This document shows positions 23,751-32,792 of a DNA stretch of 49,081 nt, one piece after another. How positions within the stretch are numbered: position 1 is the first letter of the stretch; each line of letters begins with the position of its first letter. Position numbers and translations under genes: made by a program. The notes under the pieces are model-generated. The model saw nothing but the letters and a program-made list of their open reading frames with translations. It had not been told where the DNA came from and searched no databases. Source of the DNA: Chloroflexota bacterium (GTDB taxonomy: Bacteria > Chloroflexota > Anaerolineae > 4572-78 > J111); assembly GCA_016860845.1 (NCBI GenBank), contig BOKF01000062.1:1-49081 (forward strand), given 5' to 3'.

Positions 23751-25049
23751 ATGGCGCGATTTATTATTCGCAGCATTATTTCAACCGTTGTTACTATGCT
23801 CCTGGTTTCCATAGCCCTGTTTTTGCTCGTCGAGGTGGGCAGCGGTGACATTACCGTGAAAATCCTGGGTGTCTTTTCCACGCCGGAACAGCGCGCTTCT
23901 TACCGCGCTCAATTGGGCCTGAACGACTCGGTCTGGCAGCGTTATCTGGATTGGCTCATCGGCAGTGATTGGCGCGCGGAGAGAAAAGTAGGCTACCCCC
24001 TGGTTACGGTTATCAATGCTAAAACCAATGAGCCGGAGTGGTGGGCCGATGTCAACGGCGAGCTGACCCGCTGGCAGTTAGTGGAAGGAGGCCTCCAGGC
24101 CTTGAAACGCCAGCCGGATGGCTCGGCGACGGCGCATTTGGTGAGCGGGGAGTGGCAGTTTGACGAAGATGGCAAAGAACATTTCTGGGGAGTTGATACC
24201 AAAAACAATGCCGTCAAGTGGGTTCGCGGGGAGGGCAGCGAAGTGTGGGCGCTGACCAAGGCCGGCCTGCGCAAAGAAGGCGACGGCCCGCAGGAGTACA
24301 TTCCGCTGCGCAAAGGACTCCTCCGGGGAGATGCCGGTAAATCGCTGCAATACGGCCGCCCGGTTTCAGTGACCATGTTCTCACGGGTCAAAAATACGCT
24401 GATTTTGGCCGGCGTGGCCTTTTTGGTGGTGATGCCCCTGGCCCTCCTGTTTGGCATTCTGGCCGGGATCAACGAGGGCAAACCAGTAGACCGCTTTATT
24501 TCGATTGCCAGCCTGGCGGCGACGGCGACGCCGGAGTTTGTCACCGGCATCTTTCTCATTCTGATTTTTGGTATCTGGCTCAAAGTTTTGCCGGCGGTGG
24601 CCGTCTTTTTAAGCGATGACGCTATCTTTCAAGACCCCAAACTCCTGGCGCTGCCCGTGTTGACCCTGACCGCCGTTGAACTGGGCTACGTGGCCCGCAT
24701 GACCCGCGCCAGTATGGTCGAGGTCATGGGGTCGCCCTATATTCGCACGGCCATCCTCAAGGGGATGCCGCGCTGGCGGGTGGTCCTGCGCCACGCGGTG
24801 CGCAATGCGCTGATGGCGCCAATTACCATTATCATGCTGCATGTGAACTGGCTTATCGGCGGCGTGGTCGTGGTCGAGTCGATCTTTGGCTATCCGGGGT
24901 TGGGCCAGTACATTTATGACGCTGCTATTTTTGGCGATTTCAATGCCGTCGAAGCCGCCGCCATGTTTACGGTCGTTATTGCCGTTGGCACCCGGCTTGT
25001 CGGCGACCTGGCTTACACGTTTCTGAATCCACGCATTCGTTATGCCTGA
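23751..25049 (+). CDS. OppB-type ABC permease with an inserted external domain
   Basis: 432 residues, against about 310 for the family; GGAGG precedes the ATG. The first membrane helix (9-27) and the segment DSVWQRYLDWL are normal, and GLLRGDAGKSLQYGRPVSVTMFSRVKNTLILA (189-220) onward is a normal permease with the EAA loop (RMTRASMVEVMGSPYIRTAILKGMP). Between them, residues about 75-187 are an extra region rich in Trp and Gly (PEWWADVNGELTRW, WGVDTKNNAVKWVRGEGSEVW) that should lie outside the membrane. It may bind substrate or dock the binding protein. It partners with the permease at 25153. Confidence 0.9.
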   Translation: MARFIIRSIISTVVTMLLVSIALFLLVEVGSGDITVKILGVFSTPEQRASYRAQLGLNDSVWQRYLDWLIGSDWRAERKVGYPLVTVINAKTNEPEWWADVNGELTRWQLVEGGLQALKRQPDGSATAHLVSGEWQFDEDGKEHFWGVDTKNNAVKWVRGEGSEVWALTKAGLRKEGDGPQEYIPLRKGLLRGDAGKSLQYGRPVSVTMFSRVKNTLILAGVAFLVVMPLALLFGILAGINEGKPVDRFISIASLAATATPEFVTGIFLILIFGIWLKVLPAVAVFLSDDAIFQDPKLLALPVLTLTAVELGYVARMTRASMVEVMGSPYIRTAILKGMPRWRVVLRHAVRNALMAPITIIMLHVNWLIGGVVVVESIFGYPGLGQYIYDAAIFGDFNAVEAAAMFTVVIAVGTRLVGDLAYTFLNPRIRYA

Positions 25050-25059
25050 TAACAATAGG

Positions 25060-25138
25060 TGGACAGTAGCCAGTAACCAGTAGTCAGATGTCAGATTCTG
25101 AAACTATTGGCTACTGACATCTGACTGCTGACTACTCA
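25060..25138. repeat. short-word inverted repeat (CAGTAGC/GACTACTG class)
   Basis: GTGGACAGTAGCCAGTAACC, AGTAGTCAGATGTCAG on the left are answered by TTGGCTACTGACATCTGAC and TGCTGACTACT on the right. It fills the junction between the two permease genes. Confidence 0.75.
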
Positions 25139-25152
25139 TTAAGGAGGCAATT

Positions 25153-26091
25153 ATGGCTGTAGCGCAACCAACCGCTGCCGGAACTATATCCCGCGAAGGG
25201 TCTTCGCGCTGGCAGAGTTTGTGGAAGAGCATCTCGATTGTTTTTGAGTCCCGCGTGGCTACGGTCGGCATGGTGATGGTTGCTTTTTGGGTGATTTTGG
25301 GCTTGATTTCGCTGGTCTGGACTCCCTACCCGCCAAATGCCCAGGAATTTACTCAGAACCAGCCGCCCAGTCCCGCAAACTGGCTGGGTACGGATCACCT
25401 GGGCCGCGACCTGCTCTCCCGCTTGATGACCGGCACCCAGGTGATTTTGCTCAAAACCCGCCTGCCGGAGAGCCTGGGCGGTTTTGCCATCCCCATTGGG
25501 GTAGCCGTGTGGGGGGTGCTTGGCTCAGTGACGGTTGGCTCGCTGCTGGGGCTGAACGCGGGCTATCGCGGCGGCTGGACCGACCAGATAATTATGCAGC
25601 TCCTCGACGCCCTGATTGCTTTCCCGGTCATTGTGCTCTACCTGGTGGTCATTGCCGCATTGGGGCAAGGCGATCTGGTGGTCATCGTCGCCATCACCAT
25701 TACCGGCGCGCCGGGAGTCGCCCGGCTGGTGCGCAGCCTGGCCCTCGACATCAAAACCCGCGATTACATCCGCGCCGCCGAAACGCGGGGGGAAAGCCCG
25801 TGGTATATTATGTTTGTCGAAATTCTGCCCAATGCTCGCGGCCCGATTCTGGTTGACTCCATGCTGCGGGTAGGCTACGCTATCTTCGCCATCGGTACGC
25901 TCGGCTTTTTGGGCATTGGCCTGCCCCCCCCCGACCCTGATTGGGGCAACATGGTCAACGAGGCGCGTAAGAATATTTTTAGCAATCCGATGGCTGTCAT
26001 CTGGCCGGCCGCAGCCATTGCCACCCTGGTGATTGGGCTGAACCTGTTTGCCGACGGCCTGCGCGAAGAATTAACCCGCTATCAACGCTAG
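25153..26091 (+). CDS. OppC-type ABC permease
   Basis: 312 residues with AAGGAGG before the ATG. It has the usual OppC layout: an N-terminal cytosolic segment, a first helix (VATVGMVMVAFWVILGLISL), an external loop with NWLGTDHLGRDLLSRLMTGTQVILL, and the EAA loop (LDIKTRDYIRAAETRGESPWYIMFVEILPN). It ends in NPMAVIWPAAAIATLVIGLNLFADGLREEL, the family's C-terminus. The loop around residues 98-120 (LPESLGGFAIPIGVAVWGVLG) is a little longer than usual. It pairs with the OppB-type permease upstream and is followed 10 bases later by the ATPase gene. Confidence 0.92.
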   Translation: MAVAQPTAAGTISREGSSRWQSLWKSISIVFESRVATVGMVMVAFWVILGLISLVWTPYPPNAQEFTQNQPPSPANWLGTDHLGRDLLSRLMTGTQVILLKTRLPESLGGFAIPIGVAVWGVLGSVTVGSLLGLNAGYRGGWTDQIIMQLLDALIAFPVIVLYLVVIAALGQGDLVVIVAITITGAPGVARLVRSLALDIKTRDYIRAAETRGESPWYIMFVEILPNARGPILVDSMLRVGYAIFAIGTLGFLGIGLPPPDPDWGNMVNEARKNIFSNPMAVIWPAAAIATLVIGLNLFADGLREELTRYQR

Positions 26092-26101
26092 AGGAGGGTC
26101 A

Positions 26102-28228
26102 ATGGCTGAATTGGAAAGCCCAATGAGTAGATCGGCGCCGGTTCTTAAATTAGAGAATGTCGCCGTTGCCTACAAGGTGCGGGGCGGCGAAATCGAAGCT
26201 GTTCAGGATGTCTCCTTTCAAATCAGGCGCGGGGAAGCGTATGGCATCGTGGGCGAGTCGGGCTGCGGCAAAAGTACTGTAGCCTGGGCTGTGCTCAACT
26301 TTTTAGGGGCCAATGGTTACGTTAAACGGGGGAGTATCAAATTCCTGGGCCAGGAACTGGTCGGCAAGAGCGGCGAAGAGCTGCGCCGGCTGCGCGGCGA
26401 CCAGATTGCCATGGTCTACCAGGACCCCATGCAGGCTCTCAATCCGTCCATGCGTCTGGGCGACCAGATGAAAGAAGTGCTGACCGTCCACCGCGGCTTG
26501 AGTGAAGACGCGGCTGAGAAGCGCTGTATGGAGATGTTGGAACGGGTTTATATGCCCGACCCGGCTAACGTGATGCAGCGTTTTCCCCACCAGATTTCGG
26601 GCGGGCAGCAGCAGCGGGTGGTTATTGCCATGGCCCTGCTCAATAATCCTGCCCTGCTGATTATGGACGAGCCAACGACTGCCCTCGACGTGACCGTGGA
26701 AGCCGCCGTGCTTGACCTGATCGCCGAACTGCGCCGGGATTTCGATACCGGGATTATGTTTATCAGCCACAATCTGGGCGTGATCGCCCGGGTCTGTACC
26801 AGGGTGGGTGTCATGTATGCCGGCGAAATGGTTGAGCGGGCGACAGTGGAGGAGATCTTCAAAGATCCCCAGCATCCCTACACTCAGGGCCTGATCCGCT
26901 GCGTGCCCAAGTTGGGCAGCAGCAAGCTGGGCAGTGTGCTTTACCCTATCCGAGGCCGGGTGCCGCCGCCCAACAACCGGCCAATGGGCTGTGTTTTTTC
27001 GCCGCGCTGCGATTACTGCCGCGATCGCTGCCAGGTCGAACGGCCTGCCCTGCGCCAACTGCCTAACGGCTCCTGGGTGCGCTGCCATTTTGCCGAAGAG
27101 ATTGACCCGCGCCTGTGGCAGCCCTCGGAGGACATCTTGCCGCCCAAACAAGTGAGTCACGATGGCCCCAGTGAACCGATTTTGAAAATTGAGGGGTTAA
27201 AGAAGTATTACGAAGTTCCGGGCAGCTCGCTGAAAGATGTGTTGGGGCTGGGGGAGAAGCGCCTGGTGAAAGCCGTGGAAAACGCCAGTTTCAGCGTGCC
27301 CAAGGGCAGCACCTTGGGCATCGTCGGCGAGTCAGGCTGCGGCAAAAGCACCCTGGTCAAAACGATTGTCGGCCTGGAAGACAGCACGGACGGCCAGGCC
27401 AACTTTTTGGGCTTTGACATTACCGGCGACCTGACCACGCGCGATGAAAAACTCATCCAGGAACTGCAGATGGTCTTTCAAAACCCGGATTCGACCATGA
27501 ACCCCTCCTACACCGTTGGCCAGCAGATTGCCCGGCCCATGCAGCGCTTTGGTACCGTGCCTCGGAACAAAATTCGTGGCGAAGTTATCCGGTTGTTGGA
27601 AGCGGTCCGCCTCGGCGCGAATTACATGGATCGCCTGCCCCGGCAGCTCAGCGGCGGGGAGAAACAGCGGGTTGGCATTGCCCGCGCCCTGGCCAGCCGC
27701 CCTGACCTGATTATGTGCGATGAGCCGGTCAGCGCCCTGGATGTGTCGGTCCAGGCGGCGGTGCTCAACCTGCTGCTGGAAATTCAGGACACCTACGGCA
27801 CGACCATGCTGTTCATTGCCCACGATTTGAGCGTGGTCCGTTTCTTCTCCGATTACGTGGCGGTCATGTATTTGGGCCAGATTATGGAAATTGGCCCGGC
27901 AGAAGCGATTTATGCCCCACCGTACCATCCCTACACCGAAGCCTTGCTCTCCGCGGTGCCCATCCCCGACCCGACAATCCACCAAAAGCGCATTCGCCTG
28001 GAAGGCTCAGTCCCCAGCGCCTTGAATCCGCCCTCGGGCTGCCGCTTCAATACGCGCTGCCCGCGCCGCCACCTGCTGCCCGATCCCGACGTCTGCCTGA
28101 CCGAGCCGCCCTGGCGCGACGCCGGTCAGGGCCACCGCATTTTCTGCCACCATACGCTCGACACGTTGAGCAGTTTTGACCCGGTTATTGCAACCCAAGC
28201 CACAAAGGAAGCTAAACATGTTGGTTAA
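26102..28228 (+). CDS. fused OppD-OppF ABC transporter ATPase
   Basis: 708 residues carry both ATPases of an oligopeptide importer in one chain. Domain 1: Walker A GESGCGKST (51-59), signature ISGGQQQR (165-172), Walker B LLIMDE (185-190). Its Cys-containing oligopeptide C-terminal segment (GCVFSPRCDYCRDRC) lies around 296-310. Domain 2: Walker A 409-417, signature LSGGEKQR (516-523), Walker B LIMCDE (536-541) and a second such tail (GCRFNTRCPRR). It energises the permeases at 23751 and 25153. Ribosome site GAGGAGG. Fused DF proteins are known in this class; nothing is missing. The last 11 bases overlap the next gene. Confidence 0.93.
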   Translation: MAELESPMSRSAPVLKLENVAVAYKVRGGEIEAVQDVSFQIRRGEAYGIVGESGCGKSTVAWAVLNFLGANGYVKRGSIKFLGQELVGKSGEELRRLRGDQIAMVYQDPMQALNPSMRLGDQMKEVLTVHRGLSEDAAEKRCMEMLERVYMPDPANVMQRFPHQISGGQQQRVVIAMALLNNPALLIMDEPTTALDVTVEAAVLDLIAELRRDFDTGIMFISHNLGVIARVCTRVGVMYAGEMVERATVEEIFKDPQHPYTQGLIRCVPKLGSSKLGSVLYPIRGRVPPPNNRPMGCVFSPRCDYCRDRCQVERPALRQLPNGSWVRCHFAEEIDPRLWQPSEDILPPKQVSHDGPSEPILKIEGLKKYYEVPGSSLKDVLGLGEKRLVKAVENASFSVPKGSTLGIVGESGCGKSTLVKTIVGLEDSTDGQANFLGFDITGDLTTRDEKLIQELQMVFQNPDSTMNPSYTVGQQIARPMQRFGTVPRNKIRGEVIRLLEAVRLGANYMDRLPRQLSGGEKQRVGIARALASRPDLIMCDEPVSALDVSVQAAVLNLLLEIQDTYGTTMLFIAHDLSVVRFFSDYVAVMYLGQIMEIGPAEAIYAPPYHPYTEALLSAVPIPDPTIHQKRIRLEGSVPSALNPPSGCRFNTRCPRRHLLPDPDVCLTEPPWRDAGQGHRIFCHHTLDTLSSFDPVIATQATKEAKHVG

Positions 28229-28877
28229 AGATTGTATGACTCGACATCCCATTATGGTTTCGCCGGAGGTTCCGGCGGCTGAGGCGGAGAAGATCATGGC
28301 CGAAAACCATGTCCGGCATTTACCGGTGGTCGGCGACGGCAAACGCCTGTTGGGGCTGCTCACGCGCCAAAGGTTGGCCCTCAAGCCTGATGCCATGGCC
28401 AGCCTGAACGTGTGGGAGATCAGCCGCTTTCTGTCCAACCTTTCGGTCAGCGACCTCATGCTCAAGGCCGACGAGGTCCAGACCATTACCCCGGATCGAA
28501 CCATCGAACGCGCCGCCCGGATCATGATGGATCACAAAATTGGCTGTCTGCCCGTTCTTGAAGACAACGCGGTGGTCGTCGGCATTTTGAGTGAAGTAGA
28601 TGTCTTGCATGCCTTTCAAGAGATGTTGGGCCTGCCCGCCGCCGGGGTGCGGGTGACCATGCGCATGCCCAACCAGAAAGGTGAGTTTGCCAAGCTGACC
28701 GGGGTAATTTCTCAACACGATTGGGGCATTATGGGCATTGGCAGTTTTCCCTCGCCGCGCCGTTCTGGCTTTTACGATATGGTGCTCAAAATTCCCCAGG
28801 TAACGGTGGATGAGGTGCGAGCCGTCTTAAGTCAGGTGCCTGAACAGGAGATCGTGGATATCCGTGAATTTGCCTGA
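28218..28877 (+). CDS. CBS-CBS-ACT domain protein (AcuB-like)
   Basis: 219 residues from ATG 28218 (AAAGGAAG upstream), overlapping the ATPase stop by 11 bases. Two CBS motifs: MLVKDCMTRHPIMVSPEVPAAEAEKIMAENHVRHLPVVGD and VSDLMLKADEVQTITPDRTIERAARIMMDHKIGCLPVLED. They are followed by an ACT-like region (VRVTMRMPNQKGEFAKLTGVISQHDWGIMGIGSF). The layout is that of AcuB-type proteins, which bind adenine nucleotides and perhaps an amino acid and regulate a partner. The overlaps on both sides tie it to the transporter and to the PP-loop protein, so it may sense energy state for one of them. Confidence 0.82.
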   Translation: MLVKDCMTRHPIMVSPEVPAAEAEKIMAENHVRHLPVVGDGKRLLGLLTRQRLALKPDAMASLNVWEISRFLSNLSVSDLMLKADEVQTITPDRTIERAARIMMDHKIGCLPVLEDNAVVVGILSEVDVLHAFQEMLGLPAAGVRVTMRMPNQKGEFAKLTGVISQHDWGIMGIGSFPSPRRSGFYDMVLKIPQVTVDEVRAVLSQVPEQEIVDIREFA

Positions 28878-30294
28878 GAGACCGGCGGAAAAGTATGGAA
28901 AGCTTGTTTTTGAGGAAGTTAACCGCTCACGGCATCAATTGGTGCTGAACTATCGCGTTGACGACATCGTCTTTTCAACCACCTACTGGTATGATACGGT
29001 TAACTTCCATGAACTTGAAACCCGTTTTGGCCGGGCTTTTATGCGACAGATCTATTTTCACCTGCTTGCTTTTGAGGCCAATAAAGCCGCCAGCCTCAAA
29101 CCTGAAGTCCTGGATTTGGGACCATACCAGGATCTTTATTCCGACCAATTTTTTGAACTGTGGCGGACGATCTTTCAAAATGTATGGGGCGTCTGGCGGC
29201 ACGATAATGATATTACCGATTATTTTGGCCCGCAGCAATTAACTGGCCCGCAGCGCCCGCAGCAACCTTTAGCCGGTCCAGTGACGCTTTCCGCAGGAGA
29301 AAGATTGCTCAATCTTTGCGGCGGGGGAAAGGACAGTCTGGTTTCGGCCAAACTGTTGGAGCGGGCCGGCATTCCGTATGATGTTATGGTTTACTCCCAC
29401 AACATTTATGGCCCGGCGCAGCGGCAGCATCATTTGATTGATGGCATGTTACAGCATACAACCGCTTTGAATCGCCATCGCGCCTGGGTCTACGACACCG
29501 CGCTGGACTCCCCGGCGGCGCAGCTCTACCCCGAATACGGCGTCAAGCACCTTTTAGCTGCCGAAACGGTCAGCTCCTACTGGACGGCGCTGCCCATCGC
29601 TTTGCAGCACGATTATACTCAGGTAGCGCTCGGCATCACCAAAAGCACCGACGAACACAACCTGATTTGGGACAAAACCGGCGAAGAAATCAATTATCTG
29701 TGGGGCATGAGCACCACCGCCGAAAAGCTGCTGGCCGATTATATTCAGACGAACCTCGTTTCCAACCTGAGCTATTTTCATTTGCTCCGTCCGGTTTACG
29801 ATCTCGTGGTCTTTAATCTGTTGTCCAGGGATGCGGCGGCTGTGCCGAGTACGCACTCGTGCGCGCAGCAGAAGCCGTGGTGCGGCCGGTGCCCCAAGTG
29901 CATTTACGTCTGGATGCATCTGGTGGCCTACCTGGACGAGGCCGTGGTTGAGCAAATGTTTGATAAGAATCTGTTCGATCTGCCGGAAAACAGAACCTAC
30001 ATCCGCAAGATGCTGGGGCTAGAGGGGTATAAGCCCTGTGACTGTATGGGCACCGTGAGCGAAACCCAAGTTGCTTATCTTCTCTGCCGGGCGAAGGGCA
30101 AGACTGGTCAAGCCGTTGCTGATATTGGACCGGGCGACATCTCGCTGGATATAACCGCTTTTCTTCAGAAATATGCCCAGGTAGATCCTCCCTATGGAGC
30201 AATTCCACCCGACCTCTATGAAAAGATCAGACCGCAACTTCTTGAAGGCGCCGACCGAGCCTGGAATTACGTCAGGGAGCATCTCCAGGCTTAG
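28864..30294 (+). CDS. PP-loop ATPase with Cys cluster, possibly MurL-like
   Basis: 476 residues, overlapping the CBS gene by 14 bases. The N-terminal 130 residues are beta-rich (LVLNYRVDDIVFSTTYWYDTV). LNLCGGGKDSLVSAKLLERAGIPYDVMVYSH near 150-180 is a PP-loop (SGGxDS variant) of the adenine nucleotide alpha-hydrolase fold, implying ATP to AMP plus pyrophosphate chemistry. THSCAQQKPWCGRCPKCIYVW (about 329-349) is a Cys cluster. MurL, the ATP-using epimerase of UDP-MurNAc-L-Ala-L-Glu, has a similar layout, and a peptide importer sits next door, but I cannot confirm this. Other PP-loop ligases or thiolases are possible. Confidence 0.5.
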   Translation: MNLPERPAEKYGKLVFEEVNRSRHQLVLNYRVDDIVFSTTYWYDTVNFHELETRFGRAFMRQIYFHLLAFEANKAASLKPEVLDLGPYQDLYSDQFFELWRTIFQNVWGVWRHDNDITDYFGPQQLTGPQRPQQPLAGPVTLSAGERLLNLCGGGKDSLVSAKLLERAGIPYDVMVYSHNIYGPAQRQHHLIDGMLQHTTALNRHRAWVYDTALDSPAAQLYPEYGVKHLLAAETVSSYWTALPIALQHDYTQVALGITKSTDEHNLIWDKTGEEINYLWGMSTTAEKLLADYIQTNLVSNLSYFHLLRPVYDLVVFNLLSRDAAAVPSTHSCAQQKPWCGRCPKCIYVWMHLVAYLDEAVVEQMFDKNLFDLPENRTYIRKMLGLEGYKPCDCMGTVSETQVAYLLCRAKGKTGQAVADIGPGDISLDITAFLQKYAQVDPPYGAIPPDLYEKIRPQLLEGADRAWNYVREHLQA

Positions 30295-30318
30295 AACGGG
30301 TGCATGAGGGGACTGCAG

Positions 30319-31596
30319 ATGTTCCGGTTTACGATCTTGGGGCTGATAGGGAGTCTTCTGCTTGGCTGCCAGCTCGCCCCCTCGCCCGCCGCGTCTCATC
30401 CCTCGCCGTCCGTGTCCGGGCGGCTGGCTTACATTGGCGGCGATGGCAATGTCTATATCACCACCGCCGACCGCAGCCGGACCCTCGCCGTGACCGCTGA
30501 CGCCACCGCTGCCGCCGAATACCCCGGTCTTTCCTACCATCGCCTCTCCTGGTCACCTGATGGCCGGCTGGCCTTTGCGGCCGTAACCCGCTCCGGCAGT
30601 GAAACCCGCAGCACCCTGTACGTGGCCGAATCGCCGGCAGCGCCGCCCCGGATTGTGGGCCAAAGCGACCAGCATTTTGTCATTTACATTTACTGGTCGC
30701 CGACAGCCTGTCCCGGCCGGCCTTTAGAATGCCGGCGTCTGGCTTACCTTATCGAGGAAGATGACAGCATCAGCCTGCGCCTGGTCGAGCTGGAAGCAGG
30801 CCGGGTTGACAACCGGCGGGTGGGCCGGGGGCGTCCCTTTTATTTTGCCTGGTCGCCGGACGGCCGGCGCATGGTCTGGCACACCGGGGGCGCTCGCCGC
30901 CACAATGAGCAGGCCAGGCTGGTTCTGTACAATATTGAGCGGAATCACGCGGAAGAGCTGCCCCACCCGCCGGGATTGTTTGTGGCTCCGGCCTGGTCGC
31001 CGCGAGGAGACCGCTGGCTGGGCGTATCTGCCGAGGCGAAAGTGGACGCCTTGCAGAGTTTTGGCTCCGGTCAGCCGGAAACGCTGACCCGCGCGCTGAA
31101 CGGGCAGGCGGTCTTTGCCTGGTCGCCTGACGGCCAGCAGGTAGCTTACGCAGTCAGGGCCAAGCCGGGTGATCCCTTTTACGGTCCCGTCCACATTTTC
31201 GACTGGCAGAGCGGCGAGACCCGGCGGGTTACGGATACCGGCTTTCAGATCCTCGGCTTCTTCTGGTCGCCGGACGGGCAGCGGCTGGCCTATTTAACCT
31301 GGCTGCCCGTGCATGATGCAACCTGGATGCAGTGGCGGGTTTACCACATGGCCGAAAATCGAGATCGGGGCTACAAAGTGTTTGAACCTTCGTTCCAGAT
31401 GAACTTTATCGTGAACAGTTTCAATCAATATGCCCAGAGCGACCGCTTTTGGTCGCCTGACAGCCGCTATCTGGTTTACGCCGACCGCGACCCGGCGCTG
31501 GTCGAGCGTGTCTGGCTGGTTGATACCTGGTCCGAGGATGGCAATCAGGCCATGCTGGTGGATGAAGGGGCCATTGGCTTGTGGTCGTGGAATTAG
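30319..31596 (+). CDS. lipoprotein with a TolB/PD40-type beta-propeller
   Basis: 425 residues from ATG 30319, preferred to ATG 30304 because GAGGGG lies in front of it. The N-terminus is a lipoprotein signal (FTILGLIGSLLLGC). Seven blades are marked by WSP repeats: SWSPDGR, YWSPTAC, AWSPDGRR, AWSPRGDR, AWSPDGQQ, FWSPDGQR, FWSPDSR. Such propellers outside the membrane bind proteins or peptides; some belong to peptidase or secretion systems. No catalytic domain is attached. It follows the PP-loop gene by 24 bases and may be in the same transcript. Confidence 0.75.
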   Translation: MFRFTILGLIGSLLLGCQLAPSPAASHPSPSVSGRLAYIGGDGNVYITTADRSRTLAVTADATAAAEYPGLSYHRLSWSPDGRLAFAAVTRSGSETRSTLYVAESPAAPPRIVGQSDQHFVIYIYWSPTACPGRPLECRRLAYLIEEDDSISLRLVELEAGRVDNRRVGRGRPFYFAWSPDGRRMVWHTGGARRHNEQARLVLYNIERNHAEELPHPPGLFVAPAWSPRGDRWLGVSAEAKVDALQSFGSGQPETLTRALNGQAVFAWSPDGQQVAYAVRAKPGDPFYGPVHIFDWQSGETRRVTDTGFQILGFFWSPDGQRLAYLTWLPVHDATWMQWRVYHMAENRDRGYKVFEPSFQMNFIVNSFNQYAQSDRFWSPDSRYLVYADRDPALVERVWLVDTWSEDGNQAMLVDEGAIGLWSWN

Positions 31597-31660
31597 GCAG
31601 AGGAACAGGGTAGCAAGGTAGCAGATTTTCCTGCTACCCTGCTACCTTGCAACTCTGCTC
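31596..31660. repeat. short-word inverted repeat (GGTAGCA/CTGCTACC class)
   Basis: CAGGGTAGCAAGGTAGCAG faces CTGCTACCCTGCTACCTTGC around ATTTTC, with CAGAG/CTCTG at the outer ends. It forms a strong hairpin and fills the junction between the lipoprotein and MetE-like genes. It starts against the lipoprotein stop codon. Confidence 0.85.
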
Positions 31661-31682
31661 TCTTCAATGAAAGCGAGGTGTT

Positions 31683-32792
31683 ATGATAACGGTTCACGCC
31701 GACGTTGTCGGCAGTTTGCTCCGCCCGCCGGAGTTGGTCAAGGCGCAGCAGGATGTGGCCGATGGCTTGATCAGCCAGGCGGCCTTTAAAAAGATCGAGG
31801 ATTGGGCGGTGGATGGGGCGGTCGCCTTGCAGGAAGAAGCCGGCCTGGACGTGGTGACAGATGGCGAGATGCGCCGTCTCTCCTTCCAGAGCCAGATGCC
31901 GGCCGCCGTGGCCGGCTTTGGCGAGTACGATATTGATGCTTTCCTGTGGGGTGACTGGTACGGTGACGAAAGCATCGGCGATTGGAGCAAGGGCCGCCCG
32001 CAAAAGCTGGGGGTGGTAGACAAATTAAAACGCAAGCGCCATCTCTCGGCGGAGGAATTTACGTATCTGCGGGCGCGGACCAGCCGTATCCCCAAGGTAA
32101 CGCTGCCCAGCCCCAGCCTGTGGGCCAATTTCTGGTCGCCTAATATTTCCAGCCACGTTTACCCCACCCTGGACGCTTTTCTGGCCGACGTGGTGGACAT
32201 TTTGCACGACGAAGTGACGGAGCTGGTCCGGCTGGGCTGCACCTATATCCAGCTTGATGCGCCCCATTACCCGCTCTTGCTCGAACCCAAAACCAGGGCT
32301 TTTTACGAAGCGCAGGGCTGGACGCTGGAGCGCTGGCTGCAGCACGGCATCGAACTGGACAACGCCGTAATTGATGGCTTTCCCGGCATCACTTTTGGTT
32401 TCCATCTCTGCCGGGGCAACCAGGGCAGCCGCTGGCTGACCCAGGGCAGCTACGAACTGATCGCCAAACCGATTTTCAGGAACATTCATGCTCACCGCCT
32501 GCTGCTGGAGTACGACGACGAGCGTTCCGGCGGCTTTGAACCGCTAGCCGAGGCGCCGGAGGACAAAATGGTGGTGCTCGGCCTGGTCACGACCAAAACT
32601 TCACGGGTAGAAACTGTCCCGGGGCTGACGGCCCGGATCAAGGAAGCGGCGCAGTTTGTGCCCCTGGAACGGCTGGCCCTTAGCCCCCAATGCGGCTTCT
32701 CGACCTCCATTGTGGGCAATCGTATATCGGTAGCTGATGAGAAGCGCAAGCTGAAAACCATCGTTGAAACGGTCCAATCGGTTTGGAGATGA
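31683..32792 (+). CDS. MetE-like (cobalamin-independent methionine synthase family) methyltransferase
   Basis: 369 residues, one barrel only, as in 'core' MetE-like proteins without the N-terminal half of MetE. VVGSLLRPPEL (8-18) and EEAGLDVVTDGEMRR (51-65) are the family start. Zinc ligands can be placed at His241 and Cys243 (FHLCRGN), Glu276 and Cys337 (SPQCGFS). It should transfer a methyl group to a thiol; the donor is unknown (methyl-folate, methylcobalamin protein or another). The reading frame starts at ATG 31683 after GCGAGGTG. The PhnD-like gene follows at 289 bases. It may link to the methyl-group metabolism at 5167-11233. Confidence 0.82.
   Translation: MITVHADVVGSLLRPPELVKAQQDVADGLISQAAFKKIEDWAVDGAVALQEEAGLDVVTDGEMRRLSFQSQMPAAVAGFGEYDIDAFLWGDWYGDESIGDWSKGRPQKLGVVDKLKRKRHLSAEEFTYLRARTSRIPKVTLPSPSLWANFWSPNISSHVYPTLDAFLADVVDILHDEVTELVRLGCTYIQLDAPHYPLLLEPKTRAFYEAQGWTLERWLQHGIELDNAVIDGFPGITFGFHLCRGNQGSRWLTQGSYELIAKPIFRNIHAHRLLLEYDDERSGGFEPLAEAPEDKMVVLGLVTTKTSRVETVPGLTARIKEAAQFVPLERLALSPQCGFSTSIVGNRISVADEKRKLKTIVETVQSVWR

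Noticed and set aside
31596..31660. Plain Rho-independent terminator after the lipoprotein gene
   Set aside because: A strong hairpin but no T tract, and the arms are internally repeated words as in the other junction elements.
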